Shown: positions 12,202-25,019 of the stretch, in pieces
How the letters are laid out: each line of letters starts with the position of its first letter
Numbering within the stretch: position 1 is the first letter of the stretch
Source: Chromera velia
Taxonomy: Eukaryota; Sar; Chromeraceae
Assembly (NCBI GenBank): GCA_018398765.1
Contig: JAHBMJ010005310.1
Coordinates: forward strand, 1-64,000
DNA length: 64,000 nucleotides
Direction: 5' to 3'
Position numbers and translations under genes: made by a program
Notes under the pieces: model-generated
Database searches by the model: none
What the model was told of the DNA's origin: nothing
What the model saw: only the letters and a program-made list of their open reading frames with translations

Positions 12202-15200
12202 ATGTCGGACTCTTTGTTGAAGCCAGAAACCCCTCTGGGCGTCGATCCAGAAGCCCTCATCCCAGCGGTGGACGAGGTCAGACCAGAGGCGGACAGAGTC
12301 TGGCTGGAGTCGCCTGCAGGAGATATGATTCGGGATGTGGTCAGAGCCATCGATGTATCGACTCAGCAGAATCCGGAGGGAGCCTCCACCACTGAGAACA
12401 GCGTATTCCCTAGGAGGAGCAACTCCTTAACTCTCACACGACCAGGAATGGTGGACGAAACCACCGCGCTTCAGGCCACAGACATTGCGCAGGTCAGTCA
12501 TTTTGGTTGGTGCCGTCTCTGTATGCGCATGTCTGTGCGGGTGCCCGTCTCTGTATGCGCGTTTGTGCAGATGAGGCCCTACCCTTTCTTGCAAACCGCT
12601 TCGCCTTCCTGCCGCTCTTGCGTCGTGCTCATTTTTGACGCACCCCCTTACTTGTGTGCGTGGGTGGATCAACTAAGCCGTCTCCTTTCCTCTCCCGTCG
12701 CTCTTCTCCGCTCTGTATTTCCCCTCTCCCCTCCCGCCTGTCTGACACTTGTAGCCTGGAGGATTCAGACGTCACCATCTATACGGAACAGAGGTAGTCG
12801 GGGTCCTGAGACCAGGGGGGGGGGGAGAGACGGCTACAGCGGATCCCTCCAGCTCCTCAGCAGAGGGGTCACCCGCCACCACGACGGCTGGATTCGTGGA
12901 CCTTTTCGGTGACCCGTTCTTCTACACACGGTGGGGGNNNNNNNNGGGGGATCCGGTGCATGTCGGGGCATGCATTTATTTTTATACAGATTTCTTTGTC
13001 ATACAGATGAAAGTAAATGGATGACCCCTTCTTCGACACGCGGTGGGTGGGTGACTCGGTGTCGGGGGTGTGACTGGTCTGACTGGCTCACTCACTCACT
13101 CACTTTCACTCCGCCTGTCACAGCAGCTCGATCCTTCATTATTTCCACATCAGTACCCATTCATTTCGTCCGTTCACATATGGTGTGTACACACGTCTCG
13201 TGTCCTTGTCTTTCTCCACAGATCGTCTTTCTGTCTTTCTTTCTTTCTTTCTTCTGACGTCCAATCGCTTGTTTCTTCTACTCCATTTCAAGCCGTTCTC
13301 TCGAGCGTCTGTTCTTTTCGTCTTTTCTAGTCGATCAGCAGCTACAGTCCCTCCCGCCTTCCGGGCATCCCTGCCATCTGTCGACGTGTGTTCTGTCAAT
13401 GGATCGAGATCAAACGCAGTTTTCGCTTCCTTTCTGCATCCTGCAGAATGATGCTGTACGATGAGGAGGACACGAAAGATTCAGATTACGTGGCCGAGTT
13501 CGCGACCAGAAGGTTGGAGGTCTCCCGGGCTCTCCGCAACGCCCACCAAGAACTTCTACGGGCCCATCCGGAAAGAAGGAAAAGAGCCAACGTGACACAC
13601 ACGATTTTGTCCATCATGAAGTCCTTCATCGGCGCTGCATTTCTTTTCCTCCCTTCAGCTTTCAGAGACGGCGGAATGCTTTTCTCGAACGTGATCATGA
13701 CTCTCAGGTGCGTTGTGTTGCATGCTTTCTTTCTGCTTCCACCTTCTATGTCGGTGTCTCCTTCTCTGTCTGTGCGACTCCAAGAATGAAAAATGCCAGG
13801 CGGCTTTACAAACACAGACTGACTGACTGACTGCCCATCGTCTGTGCGGAGTTGACGGCCAACTCCTTTAAAAGACTGTGTGCAAAACTGTCTTTCCTTG
13901 CAAGTACCTCACGCATGCATGCAGACTGCAAGCACTGTCGCGCCGCTCTATTCATATATCTCTCAGTCAGCCAGAAGGATAATGGACAGAGGAACTCGCG
14001 GAATGGGGATCCGAGTCCATCCAGTTGTGTGCGTGTCTACGCGATTCATTGCCTGCCTGCATGCAGGACATTAGGTATGTGAAGGTGCCCCCGTGTGTGA
14101 GACAGGGTGCGTTTGTGCATTCGTTCGTGCAACAAGAAATATTCGTTGGTGGCGATGTGTCTGCAGTCTTGTGATTAACGTGATTGGCATCTTTCGGCTG
14201 GTCGACATCACCCGGATAGGCCGGGAGAGCTACGGAGACATTGCAGAAGACGCTATGGGTTGGAGGGGACGCGCGCTGGTAAGTGAGTATGCTGCGCTGC
14301 TACTCTGCTACTGGCTTGCGTGGTTTGCGGCGTTTGGTTGCTTACTCGCTTGCTCGCTTGCTTGCTTGCTTGCTTGGTTTGTTGATTCAAGTCGAAAGGG
14401 GTGCAACACCACAAGTGAAACCGGACAAGCGAGCGTGAAGAAGGAGGGGACGACAAAGAGATCCCCCCAAAACAATCAGCCGATGTTTAAGGGAAGAAAA
14501 TGAACAGAGCAGGAAAGGAATGAGAGCATTTTTACCTGAAGGAAGGAAAGTGTACAGGGGGAGAGGAAAGGTGAGGAGGGGAGAGAGCAGACGACGAAGG
14601 CTTAGATTGGCCCCCTTTTTAGCTCCCACGAATTTGCTTTTCCCTCCCTCCCCCGCCAAATTGACGCATCTCAGAAAATGCTTGCACGAAGAGACTGTCG
14701 ATGTTCAAAATGCCTTTGTGCCTTTATTGTGGATGGCCTCCCCCTCCCTCAGTCGGGTGCAAAATCAAAAAGGTCCCTCTTTGCTGATGTGTGTACATGC
14801 AGGTGAACTTCAGCATCTGGTTATCCCAGATTGCGTTCTTCGCTGTCTTTCTGATCTTTGCTGCCACGAACACAGCCGACCTTCTCGAGTCTGTTGCTGG
14901 GTGCTCAATCCGGGTCTATCCCTCTCATGTCCTCTTCGCAATGGTCCCATTTCAGGTGAGATCCTTTGTTTTCTGTTTTCCTTCCAGAGGCATACGCACT
15001 CCAGTTATGTGTCTTTCTGAGAGACTGTCCCAGGCCTCCTCTGCTTCTCTCTTTCATTTGGGTTTCTGGCCCCTTTGTCTGCCTCGTATTGTTTGTGCTG
15101 CCTCTCCTAGCTCGGCATGTTGCAAAAGAAACGTCGCCCGCTCATTCTTTTTGCCGGTCTGTTTGTCCTGCTTTCTTTCTGGAATCTTCTCTAAGTTTCT

Positions 15201-17032
15201 CTTTCTCCTGATCGGTTCTCATATTCCTCTCGGCGCGGATAGGGCACAAAACTGCATTTGAAAGAAAACTCTGTCTGTCTGTCTGTCTGTCTGTCTGTGC
15301 GTCTATCTGTGCGGTTGCATCTTTCATGCTTTGCTTTCCTTTGTCTCTGCCTGTGCGAACTGCAGATCGCTCTGTCGTGTGTACGTCGTATCAAGCACTT
15401 CGGGCCCGTGATCGCCCTTGCGGATCTTTGCGTGGTTGCCGCTCTTGTCCTTATCTACGGTCTTGTCATCGGCAAAATCATCAAAGATGGCCCCGCAAAA
15501 GTGGAAGCGTTCAATGAGAAGAGCTACCCACTGTTTCTCGGGGCCGCAGCGTACGCTTGGGAGGGCGTTGGGATGATTCTGCCTGTGCGTGCTGCAATGC
15601 AGGAACACATCAAACACAAATTTAAATGGGTCGGTTAATTGGTCGGTAGGAAACTTCAGAGGGAGAGAGGCATCCAGAGATGGCGCAGCAATTCTCTGTC
15701 TTTTTCTCTTCTTTTGTCTCTCCCTTCTGTGTCACCGGGCTCCGCTCCCTCTCCTTTCCACGTCAAACCCCTAAAGCCCTGCGCGAAACAGTCTCTCTCC
15801 ACTCGTTGTCGCTGTCTCGTCTCTCGGCCTCTGCGTACTTTTCCTTCCCCTCAAAGTTCGTGCACTGATAAGTTCCTTTACCTGCGACAGCGCATCTCTC
15901 ATCTCGACCTTTGTTCTGTCTGTTACGTTTGAATTCAATCAACCACTCCCTCCTGCCCTGTCCCCCCCGCACTGTCTGTATCGATGCAGCTGATGGCCCT
16001 GACTCTGTCGGTGGTCTGTCTGATCTTCCTTTCCTACAGCTCTCTGTCCTATCTGGCCTATGGGGCAGAGACCAAGACGGTAATCTTATCGAATCTCGAG
16101 GAGGGGGTCCTGGGGTTCACAGTCCAGGCAAGTCTTTCTTTCGTCAATGCATCCATCCATCCATCCATCCGTCAGCAGTTTAGCATCGTTTGCGTATTCG
16201 CGTTGATACACGTTGGTGGGTATTGATTCTTTCCATGTAGCCGGAATGAGGGTAGGCTTGTCGGAGTTGCACTTCGTCGGTAGAAGTCAAAGAATGAGGA
16301 GGCCACAGACTGATTTCTTCTTTTTTTGGTACAGTCTACCTGGCACGGCACAGACTCTCCGCTTTAATCAATGAGTGAAGGAGAGGCGGGGCAGCCGATT
16401 GAAAGACACTGAGCGAGACAGCCTTTGCAAGTCGTGGTTGTGTTTTTGCCGGTTTACTTTCCTGTCTGTCTTCCCTTTCTCGATCGATCGAAGCTGGACT
16501 GAGATCCGGCGTCCGCGGGGGGTGACTTCTGGTAGACCTAATTTTACTGAATGGAACCTAACTCGCTGCTCCTCGATTTTTGTGGATTTGTTTGCTTCTC
16601 TCCCCTCCTCTGTGTGTGTGTTTGTGTGTGTTTGAGTGAGTGAGTGAGTGAGTGAGTGAGTGAGTGACTGAGTGAGTCAGTGAGTGAGTGAGTGAGTGAG
16701 TGAGTGTGCATTTCTCGGACTTCCATTTGCGCTTCCCCGGTTTTTTTCTTGTTCTGTCTCTGCAGGGAATGTATGTGCTCTCTCTGATTGGCTCGGCGCC
16801 GCTGGTGATCTTCCCGGCCCTGAAGGTGGTGGATGCGCTGATGTACCCAGACCCACATGCGCCTCCCTCTAGAGTTCGAAAGTGAGTGCGTGGGTGCGTC
16901 GCTGTGTGGTTCTGTTCTTGGAATGGGCGTGTGCTTGTGAATCGCATCAGAGAGGCACATGGGTGTTTGAGTGAGATGAATTTATTCCTTCCTTCCTTCC
17001 TTCCTTCCTTCCTTCCTTCCCTTCCTTCCTTC

Positions 17033-17063
<31 letters not shown>

Positions 17064-17664
17064 TTCGTCTTTGCATTCTTCTCTTTTTCGTAGCTGTTGG
17101 AGACGAACTCGTGTCCTTCTCTCTTTGTCTGTCTGTTTCTGCCTCCCTCTCGTACGGACTGTTGGACTGTCGGCTACTCTGCTCTGCTCTCTCTCTTTCG
17201 GAATTGCGAGTGGTCGTTTGTTCTGTGATGCTTTCGGTGTGCTTCCGCCTGTATGCAGATGTGTGAAGCATTGGGAAGCGTGTTTCGATTTGTCTCTCTC
17301 TGTTTATGTGCTCGTCCCTTGCTGCCTTAATTTCCTTCTTCTGTGATATGCGTCCATCAATGCACGCAGGTGGGTGAAGAATTTTAGTCGCGCGCTTCAA
17401 ATTTTTTTCGTGGCCGTCATCTCCGTTCTCTGCCTGGAGCAGCTGGACAACTTCATCGCCCTGATCGGGTCCTTTGCTGCCGTCCCCGTGGCTTACATTT
17501 ACCCTCCCTTGTTCCACCTTCTCCTCGCTCCCCAGGCCTCCATTGGCACCAAGGCGGTGAACGTGGGAATCATCACCCTCGGTCTAGCTTTGATGGTCTT
17601 CACGGCGTACAGCGCGATCGACGAATGGCACGAGACAGAGACGCCAAGAAGGTGCAGCAACTGA
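12202..17664 (+). CDS. AAAP-family (SLC36/38-like) amino acid transporter
   Basis: Predicted proton- or sodium-coupled amino acid permease of about 602 aa. Exons: 12202-12492, 12755-12930, 13447-13707, 14167-14278, 14803-14955, 15366-15629, 15990-16127, 16766-16881, 17370-17664; reading phases agree throughout. The first two exons encode a hydrophilic N-terminal tail. Exon 3 carries the family hallmark first helix (ILSIMKSFIGAAFLFLPSAF, then RDGGM). Later exons give about ten more hydrophobic helices, including VNFSIWLSQIAFFAVFLIFA, LGAAAYAWEGVGMILPV and the C-terminal pair around GIITLGLALMVFTAY. The 5' end of intron 7 is GC rather than GT. Eight unknown bases at 12939-12946 fall just after the exon 2 donor, so that exon's end is less certain. 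A duplicated donor segment lies in intron 2. Substrate cannot be read from sequence. Confidence 0.88.
12908..13050 (+). repeat. Duplicated exon-2 end of the transporter gene
   Basis: The end of exon 2 (encoding GDPFFYTR followed by GTGGGG) is echoed about 110 bp downstream by a copy encoding DDPFFDTR followed by GTGGGT. The second copy is preceded by an in-frame ATG at 13017. Eight N bases lie between the copies, so an assembly problem is possible. Confidence 0.6.
16613..16709 (+). repeat. (GT)n and (TGAG)n tract in transporter intron 7
   Basis: GT dinucleotides pass into many head-to-tail TGAG units. On the sense strand this repeats GTGAGT, a strong 5' splice-site word, about 55 bp ahead of the exon 8 acceptor. 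Confidence 0.9.
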
Positions 17665-18828
17665 GGAGAAGAACAGAAAAGAAAAGAAAAGAAAAGAAGT
17701 GACCAGGCAGGATCAACAAAGACGACGACCTTATTCGAAGAGACAGCTGTTTGAGGGGAAAGACAAAGGAAAGCAGAGTCGCGGCATCCGGGGGCTGGAT
17801 TGTTTGTTGAGAGTCATGGTGAGGTGACAGAGTGCAGCCGTCGGAAAGGTTTGGTCGTTTCGTCGCTGCCCTCCACTGCCCTCTTGCCCAAAACTCTCTC
17901 CAGAATCACTGGGGGGGCATGCACCCGTCATTCCATTCATGCGTTCGTTCGTCTGTCGGGTCAAGAATTGAGGGGAGGAGAAAAAGGAAAGTCAGATGAG
18001 AGGATCTGTCTGAAAGCGAAGAGCTTGACTGTCGAGATGGAGGTGGAGGGTCAGTTCAGTAAACGAGCAAACAGGCAAACCAAAGCTGCCTAGAGGGAAT
18101 CGAATGAAGTAAGAAAGAAGCTTCCCAGTCTGTCTGTCAGGCTGGCAGGCAGGCAATTGGAGATCACCTGCATCGATGGGTTTTTCCCTCCTTTATTATT
18201 TCCTGGCCTCCCGCAAATAAATGCACGGGCGTGTGTTTGTTTAAATTTAAGGCTTCTCTCGAAGCTGCCCGGAGCCTCTAAAAAGCAACAGTCTGTAGAA
18301 GTAGAGCATAGGAAAGAAGAAGAGCTGGCGGGGCATGAGCAGTTCCTTCATTCCACTTTCTGCACCAGTCAGGCAGTCAATCTGTCAACGCGTTCATGTA
18401 GGAGTTCACTCCACAGTTGTGTGAACAAAACATGGGGGGGTTGCATGAAAAGTGCATGTCGACCTACCTTTTTCAAAGAAAATAAACGAGGTCTGCATGG
18501 GGAAAGAATGTACAGGGGAGGGGATTAATACTTGGTGTGGGTAAAATATTCGATCAGATGTACGTGTGACTGCGTCAATGGACCACTCAATGGGCGTGTC
18601 CGTGAGCAACTCAGCGAGTAAGCAGGTGTAAGAGTCGCCACTCAGCATGGAAGACCTTTGTATGAGAATGACGAAGTTTGAGTTGAAGTAAGACTGGAGG
18701 CCTGCAGGAAGGGATCGAGTAAAGTCTGTTGTCTGTCCACCCTTTCTCTTGGGTACGCAAGTGCGTTGTGCAGTGAGCGGCATTTTTCTTCTCATTCTCT
18801 GTCTCCCCCTCCCAGGCCTCCTCCTCGC

Positions 18829-18913
<85 letters not shown>

Positions 18914-20109
18914 TGTGTGTGCACGTAATCCATAGACCAGAAACAGTAGTCACAAAGGCAGTTTCAAGAGAAGTTGTAGGTGGTTGTCGCAGATGGAAAC
19001 AAATCGACAGAGACTGGCTGCAATTTCGTTGTATGGATCGAAACTTAGCACCAACCTTTATGAAAACACTGTGCAATTCCGGCCTGACTGGCAAGACGCC
19101 GCACACGAAGTTTCGTCCAAGCAAATGTTGCCTGCAGCAGGCAGCAGTAAAAAACATTAGTCTATAAAGCATGCAAAAACTTTTGAATTCTACAAACTCG
19201 AAGAATCAAAGAAAGACCATTTTTAAAATGGAACTACTAGTAGAAATAGAAGTTAAATAATTTAATTAAGGGACAATGGGGCATAAAAAAATAAGTAAAT
19301 AATTATGCTCGAGATGTTAATGGAATCTAGGAGTAATGGACATCTCACATGCATGTATATGACCTAGTATATGGCTAGAAATATGACATATCCCTAGACC
19401 TATCCGTATCTATCATCCATGCACTTGCGAATAGTAGTCGAATAATTCAAACGTATTCAAACCGAATCAAACATTAGACAAGGAAATGTTTGTATTCAGT
19501 CTTAGAATTAAAAGGGAAAAGAAAATAGAAAAAAAAAAGAGATCTGTGATCATCTGTCAGTCAATTAATTCTGAATCAACTTCAATCTGAATCAATCAAG
19601 TGCTTCTTTTTTCAAACAATGTTTGGATTTGTCTGACATCTATATTTTAGCCTAGATTTTAGTATCTGTGTATGCTATCTTAGCTAGTATCTTAGTTAAG
19701 TTGTATATATGCTGAGATTATATACTCACTAAAAAATAGTAAAAATTGATTAACGAATAGTGATCTTCCATATAAAAACTGACTGTTAAAATTACTAGGG
19801 CCCATTGTGCAAGAACCACTAATTCAATGACTGTAGTACTGTACAGCATCATTATTATTATATTAGGTTCTGCCTAGGGTTCTGCTTTCAAGCCTCATGC
19901 TGTCAATCACGCGAGAGCTTAAGCCTGGCTGTTTGCAGCTGTCGGCGACCGTGTGCAATGTCTTCATCAAACTGTTGCCTGGATCAAGCAAGCACCGCCT
20001 GGCAAAGCACGACTACATGATATGTCCATTGAACAATGTGCAGATGCGTCCTCTCCAGTCCTGGCTTGCAAGTCGCGACTGTCGGCTTATCGCGTGTCAG
20101 ACCAGAAAG
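17665..20109. other. Convergent intergenic region between transporter and IFT57
   Basis: The two flanking genes point at each other, so this stretch must hold both 3' UTRs. I recognise no gene. It has a compound microsatellite at 18835-18922 and a strongly AT-rich part from about 19190 to 19890. Confidence 0.5.
18835..18922 (+). repeat. Compound (CT)n(GT)n microsatellite
   Basis: CT dinucleotides followed by GT dinucleotides on the plus strand, in the region downstream of the transporter. Confidence 0.95.
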
Positions 20110-20927
20110 TCACCAGTTATCCTCCTCAGCATCAAACGCCGCATCTGCAGTCTGTCGCAAGCCCGGAGGGGGCTTGGATCTCATGCGGGCCTGCAGGAGG
20201 GAGTGGCTGACGACTCCCGTCCTCAGTTCCATCAACTTGATCTCGGCCTTCAGTTGCTTCACCGCGTCCTTCACCTGAACGCACGAATATTCGTTCATTC
20301 ACAGTCATTCATTGGCGTGTAGACACATAACCAACTCGGGAACAAAAAGTAAAAGCAGCAGGCAGGGAATGACGACATGAAGTGCGTAAACAGACCGGTC
20401 TGTGAATTCCAATCGGCAACAATTTGACGCGATACCCCCAAAAAAGCGGTTGCGTGGATGGAGAATCGACCGCAAGCGTTTCCATGCACAGCTTCCCTCC
20501 TGTCTAATATGAGATATGAGAAGAGAAAGAAGCAACTGACTGACCTTTACAAGTGGGGCCGTGTCCGTGACGGCCGAGGACTTCTCCTCGGTCTCCTGCT
20601 GTACCTGTTCGAGTCTGTCACTCAACACCTTCAACTCCGTCTGCAGGCAGGCCGGTACACAGGGAGAGGTCAAAAGCCACATAAAATAGAGAGAATTCTG
20701 TCAATGGACACATGTGGAAAGAGGAAGAGAGGGACAGGGAACAAAAGCGAAAGAAGAAAGAACAGCACATCCATTCTCTCCATACGTGCACCAGCATGCC
20801 CAGCCACGGACCCACTTACCTGTAGAGAGGTGATCATGTCAGAGAAGTCAGTGTGCTTCTTCGAGAGGTCCGACAGCTCACTCTTCGTTCCTTGATGCTC
20901 CAGGATCTTCGACTCAAACTGCACACA

Positions 20928-20975
<48 letters not shown>

Positions 20976-21833
20976 CCTGCGTCAAAATGCAGAAATAAAT
21001 TGTTGACTTGTCGATTCTGCAAGACTTCCGTGACCTCGAGGTGGTAACAAAAACGTTTGCACCTCCCTACCTACCCAATCCCTGACCTCCCCCCCCCCCA
21101 CTGACTCACTCACTCACCTACCTGTGCGTTGATCCAGACCTCCTTCGTCCTGATGCGCTCGAGGACTTGCTGGACCTCAGACCTGATCTGGTTCAATGTC
21201 CTCTTCGTCTGCGGCAGCCATACGTGCACACACACATACAGGCATTATTGTGCACATACATCGACTCATTCGTTCCGCCCATCCATTCATTGATTCACGC
21301 ACTCATTCACACATCCATGGACATCTCTCTGTGCACGAACACATGACTCATTTACTCAACGCTTAGTCAGCGGTTCCGCGTCCCCGTCCCTTCGGAACTC
21401 TCCGAATCAGGCAGATGGGCACGCAAATCTGACCAGTCGGTGAAGAAATGGCCGGGGAAGTCCAGCAGCAAGAAAGGAAACATGCGCAGCTCTGCTTCTT
21501 CTCCCTCCCGTAGACGAGAAGACGGCAGCGGAACAGAGCAGAAGACCAGACAGCAGAGAGAGAACACAAGAGACAAAAAAGGATGGATGGACGGACCTAT
21601 GCAACTGCTAACAGAACATTCAAGAAGGAAAGCATTTCTTTCACCGCCTTCACTGAATTCCTTCTCTTCTCTCTCGATTTTCATTATCGACTGTCCGTCA
21701 CTTCACTTTACTCCCTCTTGATGAATTCCCTCCGGCTCGACTGGCCACACACCGCACTTCCAGGCCCATCCAATCCATCCACACACACACAGAGGGAGAG
21801 AGAGAGAGAGACCGACAGAGAGACAGACACACA

Positions 21834-21885
<52 letters not shown>

Positions 21886-24261
21886 TAGAGAGAGAGACGG
21901 CCTACCTGCGGAAAGAGGTCGTCAAGTGTTTTCTTGAAGTGACGCGACTGTTCTTGGTGGGCTCTCCACTCCTTTGAGTCAGAGGGAACCTGGAGGGACG
22001 CAGGCAGGGAGGTAGACAGACATCTAGGCAGGCATCCAGATAGACCGGCGGACAGATAGATGGTCAGACTACACGACTTTTCCCCCCCGAATACCCTGTG
22101 CAGTTCTCTGTGTCTTTTTCTTTTCTTTCGTACTGCCTTTGTGACATTTCTTTTGGCGCGCATTCTGTAGAGAAACACAGATAGGCAGACAGACCAAGGG
22201 ACAGGCAGAAAGGCAAGCAGCCACGCAGGCAGAACCGCGCACTGCTCCTTTCAACATTCGGGTTGGGCACTGCAATCTGCAGACCGTAACGTCAAATCGC
22301 CTCTTTACCTTGCTTCCCTCCCTCCTGTCGAAATGACGGACCAAATGGACACTTGAGCGTTCATTCTTTCTTTCAATGCACCTACTGACTGACTGAAAGG
22401 AAGCGCGGAATGAAGCCTTCCTCTCTCTCAACTGGCTGCTGATCGACTGACGTGTACTTTCAGTTTCGGCGTTGCCCTCTCGACCTCCAGGGCCCACTCA
22501 TTGGGGTCCACCTGAGCGTCCATCAAACCCTCCTCGTCCTCTCCCTCTCCCCCCGCACCATCTCCCGTCCCCATCCCGTCTCCACCCGCCTTCTGAGCCC
22601 GCTTTGTGCCTCCAAGAATGGCGCCCTCCTGCCCGTAGATTCCGTCCTCCTCCTCCCCTTCTGCCATCTCGTCCTCCATGATCTGCCATCTCACTCATTC
22701 AATCAATTATCAAATGCGAATTGATTCAGAGATAGATATACACAGGCAGGCTTTCTTTTTTTTTCAGCTTTCGAATTCTCTCCTCAGCGATCTGGTCACC
22801 AGATGCTCAAGTCACAAACACGCAAAAAAAAACAAAAACAGATTGGCAAATGGACAGGCTGTCTACGTCTCCCCTCACTCTTTTCAGAAGGATCCCTGCC
22901 CTCTCCACAATTCACATTTCACGTGAGATACACAGGGAGGGTACAAAATGCCTGCTTGGCCGACCCGTCCCTGCCTCTCTGAGTTGTCTGTCCCTTTCCA
23001 CTCCCACTCCCGGATCCCCCCTCCCCCACAGGCCGCTGCTCCCTCTCTTCCACACGCAAACAAAAAGAAAAAGAAAAAGAACACAAACAAACAAAGAATG
23101 AATGGATGACTCCCCGACGCACGCACCTCTGCCTGAAGTTCCGCGTCGTCATCGACCTCTGCCTCCTCTGCAAATCCGTCGTCTGGAAAGACGGGCTGGT
23201 GGAAGCGGAACCCCTCCTCTTGGAGGACCTGCTCAACGAATTAACGAAGACACGGAAACAAGTAAATATGCTTTCTTTGTGTCTCGCCCTGCGCGACTCC
23301 CGATCGGTGCAAAAGAACATGAACGAAATACTGGTACAAACGGGAATGAGCATGCCCAGACAGTAGATACTGAGAAAGCAAAGCAACCGATCGAGCAGAT
23401 TTTCCACCCTGGTTGCTTGGCCTCATCAGTGCAACCAGTCGAGAGATTGAGTCATCGGAGCCTTCATTGAATCGGAGGATGTCTGTATTACTTATCTAGA
23501 GAGCGCCGTCGTATCTGATTTCAAACTGATCGATCGACATATTCACACGCCGACCTGACCTACCTTTCTCAGTAAAGCGACGAGGAGGCCGCACACGACC
23601 TCTCCGTGCCCTTGTTTCAACTTGGCAGGCGAGACCTCGACACCCAGTCGCATCTCGTCCAGGATCACAGACATGCTCGTTGCCACAGTGCCTGGGTCGT
23701 CCCACTTGCCCCAGGAAGGTTTTTTGTCCAGACGTTTCAGCAACCAGTGAACAAGAGCCTGGAAGTATCTGCACCCATCAATGCAATTTCGTCGAGGAGC
23801 AAGAAGAGAACATCAGTGAACACAGTGAAGAAGAAGAGAACATCAGTGAACACAGTGAAGAAGAAGAGAACATCAGTGCACACGGTGAAAAAGAAGAGAA
23901 CATCAGAAGAGGTCACAACGTACACGGAAAATTTGCAGCAGAGGTGGAGGGGAGCTAGAAGCAGCCTGGCAGAGCAAAAATAATACATAAAGATTGGTTA
24001 CAGTTACCTGAGTTGAAGCGCAGGATTCGCTGCTGGGTACGCGAAATAACAAGGGGGTACGGGTTGCAGCTCTCTGTCGCAGAAGGTCTTCTCATAATCC
24101 AGAATCTTGAGAAGATCATAGACTTCTTCGTTCAAAAAGAGGACGTCTGCTTCTAGAGAGGGTCCCAGCTGTTCCTGCTTCCTTTTTTCCCTCGGCTGCT
24201 GACTAGCAGAGGCACCGGCTTCTCCCCCGCTATCATCGATCTTCGACATTCGCCGAGACAT
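20110..24261 (-). CDS. IFT57: Intraflagellar transport protein 57 (IFT-B complex)
   Basis: IFT57/Hippi homologue of about 440 aa, a peripheral subunit of the IFT-B train that carries cargo along the axoneme. Exons: 24008-24261, 23564-23768, 23127-23228, 22452-22682, 21906-21989, 21122-21208, 20820-20918, 20545-20640, 20110-20274; every junction phase agrees. The N-terminal calponin-like region shows [26 protein letters not shown] and [16 protein letters not shown]. It is followed by the acidic [11 protein letters not shown] segment, [19 protein letters not shown] and [11 protein letters not shown], all family landmarks. The C-terminal third is coiled coil ending [32 protein letters not shown] and a short acidic tail. 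For exon 4 the GTCAGT donor was chosen over an earlier GT because it restores the family spacing between LKV and the DSKEW motif. Presence implies a flagellate stage. Confidence 0.92.
20922..20973. repeat. Compound microsatellite next to an IFT57 acceptor
   Basis: Plus-strand (AC)n(AG)n, so the sense strand reads (CT)n(GT)n and ends directly in GCAG at the acceptor of exon 7. It appears to serve as the pyrimidine-rich stretch of that 3' splice site. Confidence 0.95.
21779..21881. repeat. Double compound microsatellite in IFT57 intron 5
   Basis: Two successive (AC)n(AG)n blocks on the plus strand, reading (CT)n(GT)n twice on the sense strand, close to the donor side of intron 5 (21209-21905). 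Confidence 0.95.
23801..23909. repeat. Minisatellite of 30-bp units in IFT57 intron 1
   Basis: Three full units and one partial unit containing AAGAAGAGAACATCAGTG. They lie in intron 1 (23769-24007), are adjacent to one another and diverge slightly in the last units. Confidence 0.95.
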
Positions 24262-24840
24262 CTTGACTTCCTTTGAGAATCTCCGTGTACTTTGTCTGGG
24301 CCAATCAGGGAGAACTAATCTTTCTGCTTTGCTCTTGCGCGAAAAATCAAATGCTTCTGGCCACTCACGACAATCTGCTGAGACAATTCAGCACGAGTGA
24401 CCGGTCAAAGTCCGACAGGGTCCGTTGCCGGTGAATCAGACAGGAACTCAGGCTGCTTTTCACTCTATTCGAGCGGTGCCACAACGCTATGAATTCCACC
24501 TGGGGATTTCAGCCAGGCAGGTGTTGTCGTCTATCTGCAAGTTGGAGGAGTCTGTTACTTGGCTGAATTGGCAGTCTTGGCTTGCCCAATCCATTGGATT
24601 TCTAGCTCGGTGGGTCAGAAATGGTCACAATGGTCGACTAGCTATGACTAGCTTGCGTCGCTTTGGCCAATCTTTGGCCATGTGTTGTTCGGGGAAACTG
24701 CGGCGCCGCGCAAGATGTGGCGGCGCCAAAAATTATGGCACGGCCCGGCCCATATCCCGGCCGGCGCATGCCGGCACGCCGCGCCCATGCATACATGGCC
24801 CCGGAAAGCGAAGCGGGGGGCACTTACAAAACAAAAATAC
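24262..24840. other. Region upstream of IFT57
   Basis: Contains the presumed IFT57 promoter just above 24261 and then moderately GC-rich sequence. No other gene is recognised. From about 24700 it becomes rich in GGCGGCGCC-type words shared with the repeats further right. Confidence 0.4.
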
Positions 24841-25019
24841 CCCAGCCCATCGCCTCGGGGGGCAGCTCAGCTCTGCTGAGATCAGCCGAGAGGCCCTGAG
24901 ATCGCACGCACTCACATAACGCATTTTTTCATTTTGGGGGGGGGGGTTGCTTCTATTTCTGTCCATCACGGTATCACCCGAATTCCAAAATATACCCCTC
25001 AAGCAACTCGTACGGAGCT
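24841..25019. repeat. Interspersed repeat, inverted relative to 33780-34010
   Basis: The block with CGCCTCGGGGGGCAG, CTCTGCTGAGATCAGCCGAG, a CATTTTTTCATTTTGGGG run and CCTCAAGCAACTCG recurs in reverse complement near 33780-34010. This places an inverted pair about 9 kb apart around the mobile-element cluster. Its class is unknown. Confidence 0.7.
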
